From NCBI RefSeq assembly GCF_013340285.1, contig NZ_BLVO01000012.1:558001-622000 (forward strand): a stretch of 64,000 nucleotides of DNA. Reading direction: 5' to 3'. This DNA is from Desulfovibrio subterraneus. GTDB lineage: Bacteria; Desulfobacterota; Desulfovibrionia; Desulfovibrionales; Desulfovibrionaceae. Every line of letters begins with the position of its first letter. Position 1 is the stretch's first letter. Shown piece by piece: positions 27,937 through 35,951 of the stretch. Made by a program: the position numbers and the translations under genes. Below the pieces are notes generated by a model, which worked only from the letters and a program-made list of their open reading frames with translations, was not told the origin of the DNA and made no database searches.

Positions 27937-28365
27937 TTAGCTCATCAAGGTTCGCCGGTTTTGGTACAGGTGGCCGCTGAGCAGGGTCAGAAAGGCTCCG
28001 CCCGCTACGGCATGCCAGCGGCCGGAATAGGCCAGCGCCCCAATGGCTGTCCCCAAAGCCAGCCCCATGCCGAGCTTTACATTGCGGCGGGCTGCACGGC
28101 TGCCGAAGGCCCGGTTAAAGGAACTGAGCCCTTCCTGCACCTTGACCACATCGATATGCAGAAACTCGGCGATGCGTTTGAAGATGACCTCGGCCTTGAT
28201 GCGGGCCTTGTCAAAAAGAACCAGCATGCTGCCGATACGTTTGTTCAGCTGAACATCAAGAATGCCCTTTGCTGCGAGCAATTCGTCCCGCAAGGAATAT
28301 CCCAACTCACCGACTTTTAGCGCGCCGTTTCTGAAACGGATTCTGCCTTGGCTCATAGCGTGCAT
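27937..28365 (-). CDS. HMA-like protein with C-terminal membrane helices (ferrosome-locus type)
   Basis: The start at 28365 (MHAMSQGRIRF) has TGGAGGC upstream; other ATGs upstream lack it. The 142 residues begin with SQGRIRF, like the GRxR(F/L) element of the other two HMA-like proteins here, followed by KGILDVQLNKRIGSMLVLFD, an HMA-style strand pattern without CxxC. The last 45 residues are hydrophobic (LGMGLALGTAIGALAY; AGGAFLTLL). It converges on the ATPase gene. FezC in D. magneticus is reported with an HMA-like region, so this is a candidate counterpart, but I do not name it. Confidence 0.68.
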   Translation of the reverse strand: MHAMSQGRIRFRNGALKVGELGYSLRDELLAAKGILDVQLNKRIGSMLVLFDKARIKAEVIFKRIAEFLHIDVVKVQEGLSSFNRAFGSRAARRNVKLGMGLALGTAIGALAYSGRWHAVAGGAFLTLLSGHLYQNRRTLMS

Positions 28366-28432
28366 TGTTGCCTCCAGATGATTAGTACCCATTGCATACC
28401 ACAAACCAACGGGACGGTGTCAACGTGCGCAG

Positions 28433-28452
28433 GTGATAATCAATTACATCAC
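28433..28452 (-). promoter_or_regulatory. Possible Fur/PerR-like operator
   Basis: GTGATAATCAATTACATCAC is an imperfect palindrome (GTGAT...ATCAC) with GATAATCA like a Fur half-site. It lies 68-87 bases upstream of the HMA-like gene start. On the minus strand TTGACA (28418-28423) and TATGCA (28393-28398) stand nearby, but the spacing of 19 is long. This is weaker than the box at 24778. Confidence 0.35.
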
Positions 28453-28470
28453 GCCAAAGGGAGTGACTGT

Positions 28471-28890
28471 TCAGATAGTTCCACCCGTAAACAGGCTTTT
28501 CAGCCAGTCCGGCACTGCCACGGGGCGGCCCGTGTTGTTGACGCAGGCGTGCTGCGTCATGCCGGTTGCCAGCACCTTATCTTTTGTTTCGTTGAGAATT
28601 TCGTAGGTAAAGGTGATGGATGCCTTGCCCCATTCGGCAATGCCCACGCGCACGAAAACCAGATCATCATACCGTGCGGGGGCGCGGTAGCGGCACTGGG
28701 CCTCGCGCACGGGCAGCATTATGCCCCGTTCTTCCACCGTGGCGTAGCTCATGCCGCGCTCGCGGATGAACTCGCTTCTGCCGCGTTCAAACAGGTGCAG
28801 GTATTCGGCGTAATACAGCACCCCCATGGTGTCTGTTTCACCGTAGGAAATACGGTGGGCAAGCAATGTCTCCGGTGTGGGAAAACTCAT
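28471..28890 (-). CDS. YbgC/4HBT-type acyl-CoA thioesterase
   Basis: Hotdog thioesterase of 139 residues from MSFPTPETL (28890). The active-site pattern is YGETDTMGVLYYAEYLHLFE, with Asp in the YbgC position. The later RERGMSYATVEERGIMLPV segment is also characteristic. YbgC-type enzymes hydrolyse short or long acyl-CoA. It runs in the same direction as the neighbouring hydrolase and acyl-ACP thioesterase genes, with a 62-base gap. Confidence 0.88.
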   Translation of the reverse strand: MSFPTPETLLAHRISYGETDTMGVLYYAEYLHLFERGRSEFIRERGMSYATVEERGIMLPVREAQCRYRAPARYDDLVFVRVGIAEWGKASITFTYEILNETKDKVLATGMTQHACVNNTGRPVAVPDWLKSLFTGGTI

Positions 28891-28952
28891 GGCGAAACTC
28901 CGGAACTGTGGTTCGTGAATTGTTATAGCTGTCGGCACGCGGGCACGGTGTC

Positions 28953-29846
28953 CTATGCAGACGCGGATTCCTGTGTAGACACGGATTCCCGCGCGAACGC
29001 GGTTCCCTCTGCCGTGGCCAGAACCGTGTCAAAAAAGCCGAGTATGTCCTTCCATGCCCTGTGCGCAAGGCGAGGGCAATACCATGACTTGAGAGGCTCG
29101 TCGGGAATGAGCAGCTCATTGCAGAAGCCGTGTCCGGCGTCGCTGTATAGGATGATGCGGCAGTCCGTCTGCGCATCACGCATTTCCTGCGCGAAGGGGG
29201 CTACGTCTTCAAGCGGCACAATCCTGTCATGAGCGCCGTGCAGCACCAGCAGCGGACCGCAGGGAACGGCTTTTTCCTCAACGGGCGGCAGGGGATGCGT
29301 GGTGCTCAGATACCCGTATACGCTGCATGTGGCGTCCACCGGAGCGCCGGAGCGGGCCAGTTCCAGCACGGCACATCCGCCGAAGGAGAAGCCCAGACTG
29401 AAGACCGGCAGCCCCTGTGTTGCAGGATGGCTGCGCAGGGCATCGAACGAGGCGCGCAGCCTTCTGCGCATGCGTTCCCTGTCTCCACGGTAGATGCGGG
29501 AGACGCGGCTCCCTTCTTCGGGATTGGCGGGGCGCACACCGGCACCGTACATGTCGCAGGCAAGCACGACAAAGCCGAGGGCGGAAAGCCGCCTTGCATG
29601 CCTGTGCATGTATTCGCCCGGTCCCATGAATTCGTGCACCAACAGCACGGCGGCCCTGGGATGTGTGCCTGTGGGATGTGTGCCTGTGGGATGTGTGCCT
29701 GTGGGATGTGTGCCTGTGGGATGTGTGCCTGTGGGATGTGTGCCTGGGGCGGGCATGAACAGCGCACCTTCAAGTGATGTTTCGCCGTCCGCACAGAGAA
29801 AGGGTGTTCCGGCGTTCAGTGTGGGAGAGTCTGTCATCGCCGGCAT
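28953..29846 (-). CDS. Dienelactone-hydrolase-like alpha/beta hydrolase with GTHPT repeats
   Basis: Alpha/beta hydrolase of 297 residues. The nucleophile elbow is GFSFGG (Ser in place of the Cys of classical dienelactone hydrolase), the acid is in HGAHDRIVP and the His in DAGHGF. Between the first strands (residues 36-65) six copies of a five-residue repeat GTHPT are inserted, encoded by a 15-bp tandem repeat. The start shares ATGA with the stop of the upstream thioesterase gene; an internal ATG at 29837 is another possibility. The repeat is surface-loop-like and should vary between strains. Confidence 0.82.
   Translation of the reverse strand: MPAMTDSPTLNAGTPFLCADGETSLEGALFMPAPGTHPTGTHPTGTHPTGTHPTGTHPTGTHPRAAVLLVHEFMGPGEYMHRHARRLSALGFVVLACDMYGAGVRPANPEEGSRVSRIYRGDRERMRRRLRASFDALRSHPATQGLPVFSLGFSFGGCAVLELARSGAPVDATCSVYGYLSTTHPLPPVEEKAVPCGPLLVLHGAHDRIVPLEDVAPFAQEMRDAQTDCRIILYSDAGHGFCNELLIPDEPLKSWYCPRLAHRAWKDILGFFDTVLATAEGTAFARESVSTQESASA
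29658..29747 (-). repeat. 15-bp coding minisatellite (six copies)
   Basis: On the plus strand the unit is GGGATGTGTGCCTGT, repeated nearly identically six times, encoding GTHPT. The unit length is a multiple of three, so copy-number change keeps the frame. Confidence 0.97.
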
Positions 29847-30634
29847 CAGCGCGCTCCGGGAACAAAGGCGGCGTTGATGCCGCTCAGGTGCACTTCGGTC
29901 CTGTCACGCCACACAACGCGGGCGCGGCAGAGTTCGGTGCCGTCTTCCAGCGTCACCGAATGCAGGCTCTCACCTGCAGCCGGATCGGAGCAGGAGGAGG
30001 TGAGTCGTGTTCCTGCGCCGCATTCCGCACGGAAGGTAATGTCCACCAGCGAAGGTTCGTGCGTGGCAAGAAAATCGTCCGGCACAGCTTCCATCACCCA
30101 GTCGGAATAGCGGGCGTTGTTCACATGCCCGTTCATGTCCAGATCGGCCTTGCGGGTCAGCACGGGAGCTGTATGGGCTGCTTCGCGCAGCTTGGGCACG
30201 GCGCGGGTCGCAAAGGGCTGGCAGGCGGGTTGGTCCTTGGGATACTCCGCGCCCACAAAATCCGGAATGGGAGCAATCTTGCGGGTGGCCACATCCATTA
30301 CCGCCCAGGCACTGGTGCCGCTGGCGAGCAGGTTGTCTGCCGTATCAAAAATTTCGTAACAGCGCATGGCCACGTTGCGGTCATGGGTGGAAGGCCATGT
30401 GCGCACGGTGATGGTTTCACCAGCCGCAGGGTAGCGGTCCACGGTGATGGAAAGGCGCGTAAGCACCCACGCCACGCCTTCCGCCCACAGGCGCTCACCG
30501 GGAAAACCCAGATCGCGCGCGTTGTTGGAGGCGGCTTCCTGAAAATAATCCGCAAAGGATGTGGGGGTGGCAACGCCGCTTATACCTACCTCGTAACAGC
30601 GGACGGGCAGGGTTTCCGAGCCATATACGGTCAT
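29846..30634 (-). CDS. Acyl-ACP thioesterase (FatA/FatB-like)
   Basis: This is an acyl-ACP thioesterase homolog with two hotdog domains, 262 residues from MTVYGSETL (30634). The first hotdog helix region has TSFADYFQEAASNNARDLGF, and WVLTRLSITVDRYP follows. The second domain has DMNGHVNNARYSDWVMEA, which holds the conserved Asn/His pair of the family. The ATG of the next gene overlaps its stop. It may release free fatty acids or trim acyl-ACP. Confidence 0.85.
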   Translation of the reverse strand: MTVYGSETLPVRCYEVGISGVATPTSFADYFQEAASNNARDLGFPGERLWAEGVAWVLTRLSITVDRYPAAGETITVRTWPSTHDRNVAMRCYEIFDTADNLLASGTSAWAVMDVATRKIAPIPDFVGAEYPKDQPACQPFATRAVPKLREAAHTAPVLTRKADLDMNGHVNNARYSDWVMEAVPDDFLATHEPSLVDITFRAECGAGTRLTSSCSDPAAGESLHSVTLEDGTELCRARVVWRDRTEVHLSGINAAFVPGAR

Positions 30635-30863
30635 TTCTGGTTCCTTTGAATCGAGTGTGGGGCTCCTGCGTGACCACTGACATCCGTCAGGCTTCAACAG
30701 ATGCTGAGGGTCGCTGCCGACGTTACGGCCGAACGGTAAGGTCGGATATCAAAATCGGACGTCAAAATCGGACGTTATTGCCGCATACCTTATGATGCAA
30801 TACCCCATGATTTTGGGCCGTAAGCGACATAAAATATCCGGCCTTGTCGAGCCGTAAGCGCCA

Positions 30864-30911
30864 GACTCAGCCGACAGACTCAGCCGACAGACTCAGCCGA
30901 CGGACTCAGCT
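30864..30911. repeat. 13-bp tandem repeat
   Basis: The unit GACTCAGCCGACA occurs three full times plus a partial fourth copy, ending 14 bases before the permease stop codon. The rest of the 30635-30925 gap holds a pair of AAAATCGGACGT repeats (about 30749-30775) and no gene. The unit resembles the 13-bp family at 58329-58497. Confidence 0.9.
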
Positions 30912-30925
30912 TACTCAGTCGTGTC

Positions 30926-32173
30926 TTACGAATCGTGGCTGCGCAGCACATCGAGCACCTCCACGCGGGAGGCCTTCCATGCCGGATAGGCTCCGGCGAT
31001 CAGGCCGAACAGGATGGAGGCACCGCAGGAGAGCGCAATGAGCAGCGGGTCATACACATAGGGAAAATCGCCCACGCGGTAGACCACGGTTACGCAGAGC
31101 AGAGCACCGCATACACCAAGAATGCCTCCTGTACCAGACATGAGACCGGCCTCAAGCAGGAATTGCAGCACGATGGATTGCCGCCGTGCGCCCACGGCAC
31201 GGCGTATGCCTATCTCCAGCCTGCGCGAGCGCACCAGCAGGATCATGATGGAAAGTATGCCCAGCGTGCCCACCATGAAGGATATGCCGGAACTCATCAC
31301 GCCCAGCGTCCATACAAGATCAAGCGCCTGCGTCTGCAGGGTGGCCGTATCGCTGGCGGTGAGCACGGCAAAATCGTCATCTGCCGCATCGGTTATGTTG
31401 TGGCGATGCCGCAGCAGGGCGCTTGCCGCAGCTTTGGCCGCCTCGGTATCCGCGCCGTCGTGCAGGGTCATGTATACGCCGGAGATATAGTCCTGATTGG
31501 ACATGCGGCGCATATAGGTGGTCACGGGTACAAAGACTTGTTCATCCTGATCGGTGCCGGAAAGGTCACTGCCTTTTTCTTCCATCACCCCCACAACTTC
31601 CATTCCTGCGCGGTAGAAGAATACGGTCGCGCCCAATGCCAGTTCCGGTTTGCCGAACAGTTTCTCGGCAATGGTTTTGCCCAGCACGCACACCTTGGCG
31701 CGGTCTTCCACGTCTTCATGCGTGATGAAACGGCCCATGGCCGGTTTCATGGCCCGCACCTCGGGGTACTCCGGCCCCGTGGCTACCAGTTGCGATGTGG
31801 TTGTGGTGCGCTGGTAGCGTACCGGCATGGTGGTTCTGATGAACGGCACGCCGGAGCGGACCTGCGGCACGCCGTAGACCAGAGCCCGAGCATCTTCAAG
31901 GGTGAACGAGGTGTTCTCGCTGCCGAAGCGGACCGAGCCCCCGCGAGAAAAGCGCACCTTGCCCGATATGGCCGCAAAAAGGTTGGGGCCGAGCTTGGCG
32001 GTTTCCTGCTCCGCCTTGGCCACCATGGCCTTGGAAACGTGCATCACGCCCGTGAGCGCCAGTGCGCCCAGAAACACACCGAGCATGGCAAGGGCGGTGC
32101 GCAGTTTGTGGGTGCCCAGAGCCTGCAACGCTATTTTCAGACCGCCGAACATGTGGGGAAAGGTAGTGTGCAT
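30926..32173 (-). CDS. MacB-type ABC exporter permease (FtsX fold), second
   Basis: A permease of 415 residues from MHTTFPHMF (32173). It has an N-terminal membrane helix (LGVFLGALALTGVM), a large periplasmic MacB_PCD region, and three C-terminal helices with the FtsX motif RRLEIGIRRAVGARR. It pairs with the next gene as the permease dimer of an adaptor-ATPase exporter whose other parts are 4-6 kb upstream. The two permeases are separated by one base. Confidence 0.87.
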   Translation of the reverse strand: MHTTFPHMFGGLKIALQALGTHKLRTALAMLGVFLGALALTGVMHVSKAMVAKAEQETAKLGPNLFAAISGKVRFSRGGSVRFGSENTSFTLEDARALVYGVPQVRSGVPFIRTTMPVRYQRTTTTSQLVATGPEYPEVRAMKPAMGRFITHEDVEDRAKVCVLGKTIAEKLFGKPELALGATVFFYRAGMEVVGVMEEKGSDLSGTDQDEQVFVPVTTYMRRMSNQDYISGVYMTLHDGADTEAAKAAASALLRHRHNITDAADDDFAVLTASDTATLQTQALDLVWTLGVMSSGISFMVGTLGILSIMILLVRSRRLEIGIRRAVGARRQSIVLQFLLEAGLMSGTGGILGVCGALLCVTVVYRVGDFPYVYDPLLIALSCGASILFGLIAGAYPAWKASRVEVLDVLRSHDS

Positions 32174-32174
32174 G

Positions 32175-33551
32175 CTAGTCACCTCCCCGCAGGGCCTGAA
32201 TGGGGTCCATGTCCGCTGCATGGCGCGCAGGGCGCAGGCCGAATATCAGCCCCACCGCCGTGGCCGATGCCAGCGCGTAGCTGAATATCTTCCACGACAG
32301 GTGTATCTCTATGAGCCCAAGGCGGGCCAGCATCTGGCCCATGGCAAGACCGATGAAAATGCCGACTACCGCGCCGATCACCGTCAGGGCCACGGCTTCA
32401 ATGAGAAACTGGGTGATTATGGCGTTTCTGTCCGCTCCCAGAGCACGGCGCAGGCCGATTTCGCGCATGCGCTCGGACACGGAAAGATAGAACAGGTTCG
32501 CAAGCACGAACCCGCCCACCAGAATGGCGGCGGCTGCCGTAATGCCCAGAAAGATGGTCAGCCCGCCCTTGATCATGGAAAGGAACTTCTGCACCTCGAC
32601 GGCGGAAAGGATGGTGAAGTCGTTGGGCTCGCCTTCGCGTATGCCGTGCAGGTGCCGCAGCAGGCTTTCCAGATTGATGACGTTGTCATCCATGCGCTCG
32701 GCATCAACGAACTTGATGCGCAGTGCGCGGAAATAGCGTCTCTCCACGCCGAAACGCTGCATCATGGTGGTCAGCGGAATGATGATGCGGTCATCCAGAT
32801 TGCCGCCGCCACCCGCCAGACCGCGCGGTGTGAGCACGCCCGCCACGGTGAAGGGAATCTTGTTCAGGAAGAAGCTTTTCCCCACGGGGCTGGTATCGCC
32901 GAAAAGTTCTTTGGCAACGGAGTCTCCAAGCAGGCACACGCGGGCGCCCTGTTCCACGTCGGTGGCGGAAATGTCGCGTCCTTCCGCCAGCGGCCAGTTC
33001 CACGATTCGCCGTAATTGTCTGTTGCGCCGATGACGCTGCGCACCCCCCACTTGTTGTTGCCGTAGCTGGCACTGACATCATACTGGGCCTGCATGGGAA
33101 CGACCAGATAGGTCCCCGGCAGCGACTGGCGGATGCGCTGGGCATCATTCCATGTGAGCGTGTAGGAACGCTGGCCCACGGCCCGGTTGGTGATGTCGGC
33201 TCCGAGAATGAGCAGGGCGTCCGGTCCGAAGTTGTCCGTAATCTCATCGGCTCTGCGGTTGGCACCGTCGTGCGCGGCGATGATGACCGTGAGCGAGGCT
33301 ATGCCCAGCGCAATGGCGGCTATGACAAAGGCCGAACGCAGCTTGTAGGCCCAGAGCACGGTCAGGGCCATGGAGCGTATGCGCCAGAAAAGGCGCAGGC
33401 GGTGGGCAAGGCTGCCATGGCTGCCAATGTTGCGGCCGTGGTTGCCAGCATAAGGGCCTGCCTGCTGGACAGACTGATTGTCCGGCTGCTTGGCAGTACC
33501 ACTGCGCTGGTCGGTTGGAGACGAGGGGGCCGTATCGAGAGGAGCTTTCAT
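32175..33551 (-). CDS. MacB-type ABC exporter permease (FtsX fold), first
   Basis: The start at 33551 (MKAPLDTAP, 458 residues) is chosen because upstream frame sequence is a leader-like stretch. The unusual hydrophilic N-terminus (about 45 residues) precedes the first membrane helix LRSAFVIAAIALGIASLTVI. The C-terminal FtsX motif is RMREIGLRRALGADRN. It forms an export system with the permease at 30926, the ATPase at 36750 and the adaptor at 37445. The substrate is unknown. Confidence 0.85.
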   Translation of the reverse strand: MKAPLDTAPSSPTDQRSGTAKQPDNQSVQQAGPYAGNHGRNIGSHGSLAHRLRLFWRIRSMALTVLWAYKLRSAFVIAAIALGIASLTVIIAAHDGANRRADEITDNFGPDALLILGADITNRAVGQRSYTLTWNDAQRIRQSLPGTYLVVPMQAQYDVSASYGNNKWGVRSVIGATDNYGESWNWPLAEGRDISATDVEQGARVCLLGDSVAKELFGDTSPVGKSFFLNKIPFTVAGVLTPRGLAGGGGNLDDRIIIPLTTMMQRFGVERRYFRALRIKFVDAERMDDNVINLESLLRHLHGIREGEPNDFTILSAVEVQKFLSMIKGGLTIFLGITAAAAILVGGFVLANLFYLSVSERMREIGLRRALGADRNAIITQFLIEAVALTVIGAVVGIFIGLAMGQMLARLGLIEIHLSWKIFSYALASATAVGLIFGLRPARHAADMDPIQALRGGD

Positions 33552-33702
33552 GTGGGCGGCGTGGTGAAAGGTTGTCGGAATGTGGTGCGTATATGGTACC
33601 CATCTGCGGAGGAACCGCAAGCGGAATCGTCGCTTCACTCCACCTCCTTTTTGTCCCGTGAACCTTCAGATAGTCCGCTGCTTTCGACCAAGCATGGGGA
33701 TA

Positions 33703-33727
33703 TGAAAAAGGGCGTCTTACTGCGCCC
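33703..33727 (-). terminator. Leader terminator ahead of the exporter permease
   Basis: On the minus strand AAGGGCG (33727 leftward) pairs with CGCCCTT followed by a T run. It lies between the structured RNA at 33774-33879 and the permease start at 33551, and an ATG with a GGAGG site (33738) just precedes it. It could be a read-through switch or simply the end of a small RNA. Its sequence nearly repeats that of the terminator at 33886-33912. Confidence 0.65.
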
Positions 33728-33773
33728 TTCAGTTTCATGACAACGCCTCCGTTATTAGCAAAACCCCATTCCC

Positions 33774-33879
33774 GTTAAGCCGGGGCTGCAAGTAACAAAC
33801 GATATTTCATCGCTTACATCGGGTGCAGGGGGATAATCCCCCTGCCCGTCGGAGACGAAAACAATTCAAACTGGCTTAA
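33774..33879. ncRNA. Candidate structured RNA between two terminators
   Basis: GTTAAGCC (33774-33781) pairs perfectly with GGCTTAAC (33872-33879), enclosing about 90 bases. Inside are a CGAT/ATCG hairpin and a long hairpin with GCAGGGGGA paired to TCCCCCTGC (a further CGGG/CCCG adds to it). The 384-base gap 33552-33935 is otherwise occupied by the flanking terminators. Strand is undecided: leftward it would be a leader of the permease gene, rightward a small RNA ended at 33912. No known riboswitch consensus was recognised. Confidence 0.5.
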
Positions 33880-33885
33880 CCATCA

Positions 33886-33912
33886 TAAAAAAGGGCGCAT
33901 TACTGCGCCCTT
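33886..33912. terminator. Intrinsic terminator after the symporter gene
   Basis: AAGGGCGC and GCGCCCTT pair, flanked by A and T tracts, so it works on both strands. Leftward it ends the symporter transcript 24 bases after its stop codon. Confidence 0.82.
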
Positions 33913-33935
33913 TTGTTGTTTCTTGTCAGTGCTGA

Positions 33936-35543
33936 TCAGCAGTTCTGCCAGCAGGCTTCCACATGCTCGTCGGCAAGGCTGGTGGAGAAGGCGCTTACGC
34001 CCCATGCCAGCAGGAAGGAGAGGGGCAGGGCCACCACGTTGGGGTCCACCCACTGCAGCAGGAATATCCAGCTGCCCTTGGCGGCGTCTGCGACCAGCGT
34101 GGTCTTGCCGAACAGAAGCTGGCACAGCCCGATGGAGGCGGCTTCCTTTTCGTGGATGAAAAGCAGCCAGAGCATGGAAGCGATGAACCCGCCGATGATG
34201 GAGAACTTGGCACCGGCCTTGGTCATTCCCTTCCAGTACAGGCCGAGCAGGTAGGCAGGCAGGAAGGCTGCACCGCACAGTCCGAAGAAGAAGGCGGTGG
34301 CGCGGGCAATGACGGATTCCGGCAGCACCCATGCCCATACGAGGGAGGCGAGAATGGTGATGACCACGCCCATCTGGTTCACGGCCATGGAGTTGCCTGC
34401 AGCGCGAACACGGGTGCGCATGGCGCGGGCGTATATGTCGTGGCCGAGCGAGGTGCCGCCCACATGGAACTGGCTGGAAAGGGTGGACATGGCCGCCGCG
34501 AACATGGCCAGCAGGAAGATGGCGGAGAACCACGGGGGCATCATGGTTTCGATGAAGGTGGGAATGATCTTGTCTATGTTGCCACCGGCCATGGCTATGC
34601 TGATCTTGCCGAATTCCTTGAAGAACACGGCATTGGAGAGCGCGCCCACAATGAAGGCCACGCCGGTCATGAGCAGGATGAATATGCCGCCGTAGAGCAC
34701 CGCGCGGTTGAGTTCGCGGTCGCCGGGTACGGTCATGTAGCGCACGGCAAGCTGGGGCTGGGCAAGCACGCCGATGCCTACGCCGTAAACAATGGTGGTG
34801 TAGATGGTCAGCCACAGCGGTGAGAAGGGAACTGATCCCTGTGTCCAGCCGAGCATGCCGCCTTTCTGCAGTTTTTCCGGCATGAGCTGGGCCATGTCGG
34901 TCAGGGCCTGATGCGCCTCGGTCACGCCGCCGAGCATGGAATAGGTGTAGCAGATCAGTATGAGCATCATGACGGCCATGATGCTGCCCTGAAAGGCATC
35001 CGTATACATCACGGCTTTCATGCCGCCGGTGATGACGTACAGGGCGATGATGGCTGTCACACCCAGCAGCACCCACGTGTAGGGCAGACCGAGCGACACT
35101 TCCACCATGCGGCATATGCCGATGAGCACGGCCGCCGCGTAGACGGGAATGAACATGAAGATCACACCGCCGGAAAAGCCCTGAATGAATCTGGACTGGT
35201 AGCGCTTGCCCAGCAGCTCGGGGAATGTGTGGCAGTTCAGGGCTAGCCCCATGCGTCGGGTGCGTTTGCCGAAAAAGATCATGGCAATGAAGATGCCGAA
35301 CGAGAGGTTGAATACCGTGAGCCACAGCAGCGGAAAGCCGAACAGACCTGCCGCGCCGCCAAAGCCGATGATGGCCGAGGTGGAAATGAAGGTGGCCCCG
35401 TATGACATGGCCATGACAAAGGGATTGACCCTGCGTCCGGCCAGCATGTAGTCGCTGGCGCCCTTGGTTTCCTTCCAGCCCTTGTAACCGAGGTAGAACA
35501 CTATGGCGAAGTAAGCCAACGTGGTGAGCAGTTTAATGGCCAT
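33936..35543 (-). CDS. Na+/solute symporter (SSS family)
   Basis: A sodium:solute symporter of 535 residues with about 13-14 hydrophobic segments. Family marks are GASDYMLAGRRVNPF near residue 28, MSYGATFISTSAIIGFGG at the substrate/Na+ helix, GGMKAVMYTDAFQG, and AMSTLSSQFHVGGTS in a later helix. The class covers pantothenate, acetate, proline and other substrates. The Phe-rich leader and terminator upstream suggest amino-acid-linked control, so aromatic-amino-acid-related transport is a guess only. It is preceded by its small accessory protein. Confidence 0.92.
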   Translation of the reverse strand: MAIKLLTTLAYFAIVFYLGYKGWKETKGASDYMLAGRRVNPFVMAMSYGATFISTSAIIGFGGAAGLFGFPLLWLTVFNLSFGIFIAMIFFGKRTRRMGLALNCHTFPELLGKRYQSRFIQGFSGGVIFMFIPVYAAAVLIGICRMVEVSLGLPYTWVLLGVTAIIALYVITGGMKAVMYTDAFQGSIMAVMMLILICYTYSMLGGVTEAHQALTDMAQLMPEKLQKGGMLGWTQGSVPFSPLWLTIYTTIVYGVGIGVLAQPQLAVRYMTVPGDRELNRAVLYGGIFILLMTGVAFIVGALSNAVFFKEFGKISIAMAGGNIDKIIPTFIETMMPPWFSAIFLLAMFAAAMSTLSSQFHVGGTSLGHDIYARAMRTRVRAAGNSMAVNQMGVVITILASLVWAWVLPESVIARATAFFFGLCGAAFLPAYLLGLYWKGMTKAGAKFSIIGGFIASMLWLLFIHEKEAASIGLCQLLFGKTTLVADAAKGSWIFLLQWVDPNVVALPLSFLLAWGVSAFSTSLADEHVEACWQNC

Positions 35544-35552
35544 GTATTCTCC

Positions 35553-35750
35553 CTACCTTTTGCCGCAGTCGCCGCTGTAGTCGTCCCCGCAATCGTCTGA
35601 CACGGAGTCAGGCAGCAGGTCGTCTATGGAAACGGTGTCCGGAGTGCCGTTGTTGTTCCAGTTGATGTAGCCGTAGGCCACGCATCCTATTGCCGAAAGA
35701 ATGCACAGCCAGAAGGCCAGTGCCGCTTCCCAACTGCCGAGTCCGAGCAT
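35553..35750 (-). CDS. Symporter small accessory protein
   Basis: A 65-residue protein with one membrane helix (AALAFWLCILSAIGCVAYGYI), followed by an Asp-rich tail with three Cys (SDDCGDDYSGDCGKR). Small proteins of this design accompany SSS symporters in related bacteria. Its stop is 9 bases before the symporter start. GAGGAGGAAAC before the ATG is a strong ribosome site. Confidence 0.82.
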   Translation of the reverse strand: MLGLGSWEAALAFWLCILSAIGCVAYGYINWNNNGTPDTVSIDDLLPDSVSDDCGDDYSGDCGKR

Positions 35751-35783
35751 GTTTCCTCCTCATGTTGCAGGCCCGAAAAAACA

Positions 35784-35816
35784 AGAAGGGCCGCAGGTTT
35801 TGCCTGCGGCCCTTCT
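35784..35816 (-). terminator. Attenuator terminator in the symporter leader
   Basis: On the minus strand AGAAGGGCCGCAGG (35816-35803) pairs perfectly with CCTGCGGCCCTTCT (35797-35784), then TGTTTTTT follows. It lies 34 bases upstream of the accessory gene start and downstream of the promoter, so it would block the operon unless prevented. A GCCTGCGG at 35876-35869 can pair with its first arm instead. Confidence 0.85.
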
Positions 35817-35837
35817 GGGTGTTCGTGTAGCTAGTTT

Positions 35838-35945
35838 TTAGCAGCGCCGTTTGGCGCACACCCGGGTACCGCAGGCCAGCGTGCTGCTAAAAAAGTAAAA
35901 GCCAAAAAAGGATAGCGCGAAAGCGCGTGCGGTATAGGTGTTCAT
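35838..35945 (-). CDS. Phe-rich leader peptide
   Basis: A 35-codon ORF, too short for a standard ORF scan, starts at 35945 with MNTYTARAF and has Phe at positions 9, 13, 14, 16, 18 and 19 plus Tyr at 4 and 17. It then ends with Cys/Arg residues. The codons for Phe 18-19 lie in the first arm of an 11-bp inverted repeat (TTTTTAGCAGC 35893-35883 with GCTGCTAAAAA 35845-35835), which encloses the antiterminator segment. This matches the logic of pheL-type attenuation, although no clear ribosome site is seen. An alternative is a secreted small peptide. Confidence 0.6.
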   Translation of the reverse strand: MNTYTARAFALSFFGFYFFSSTLACGTRVCAKRRC

Positions 35946-35951
35946 GGGGTG

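Noticed and set aside
33244-33738. A protein starting at the GGAGG/ATG before the permease
   Set aside because: Its frame reads through a terminator hairpin and then antisense-like into the permease gene; I keep the signal as a leader feature only.
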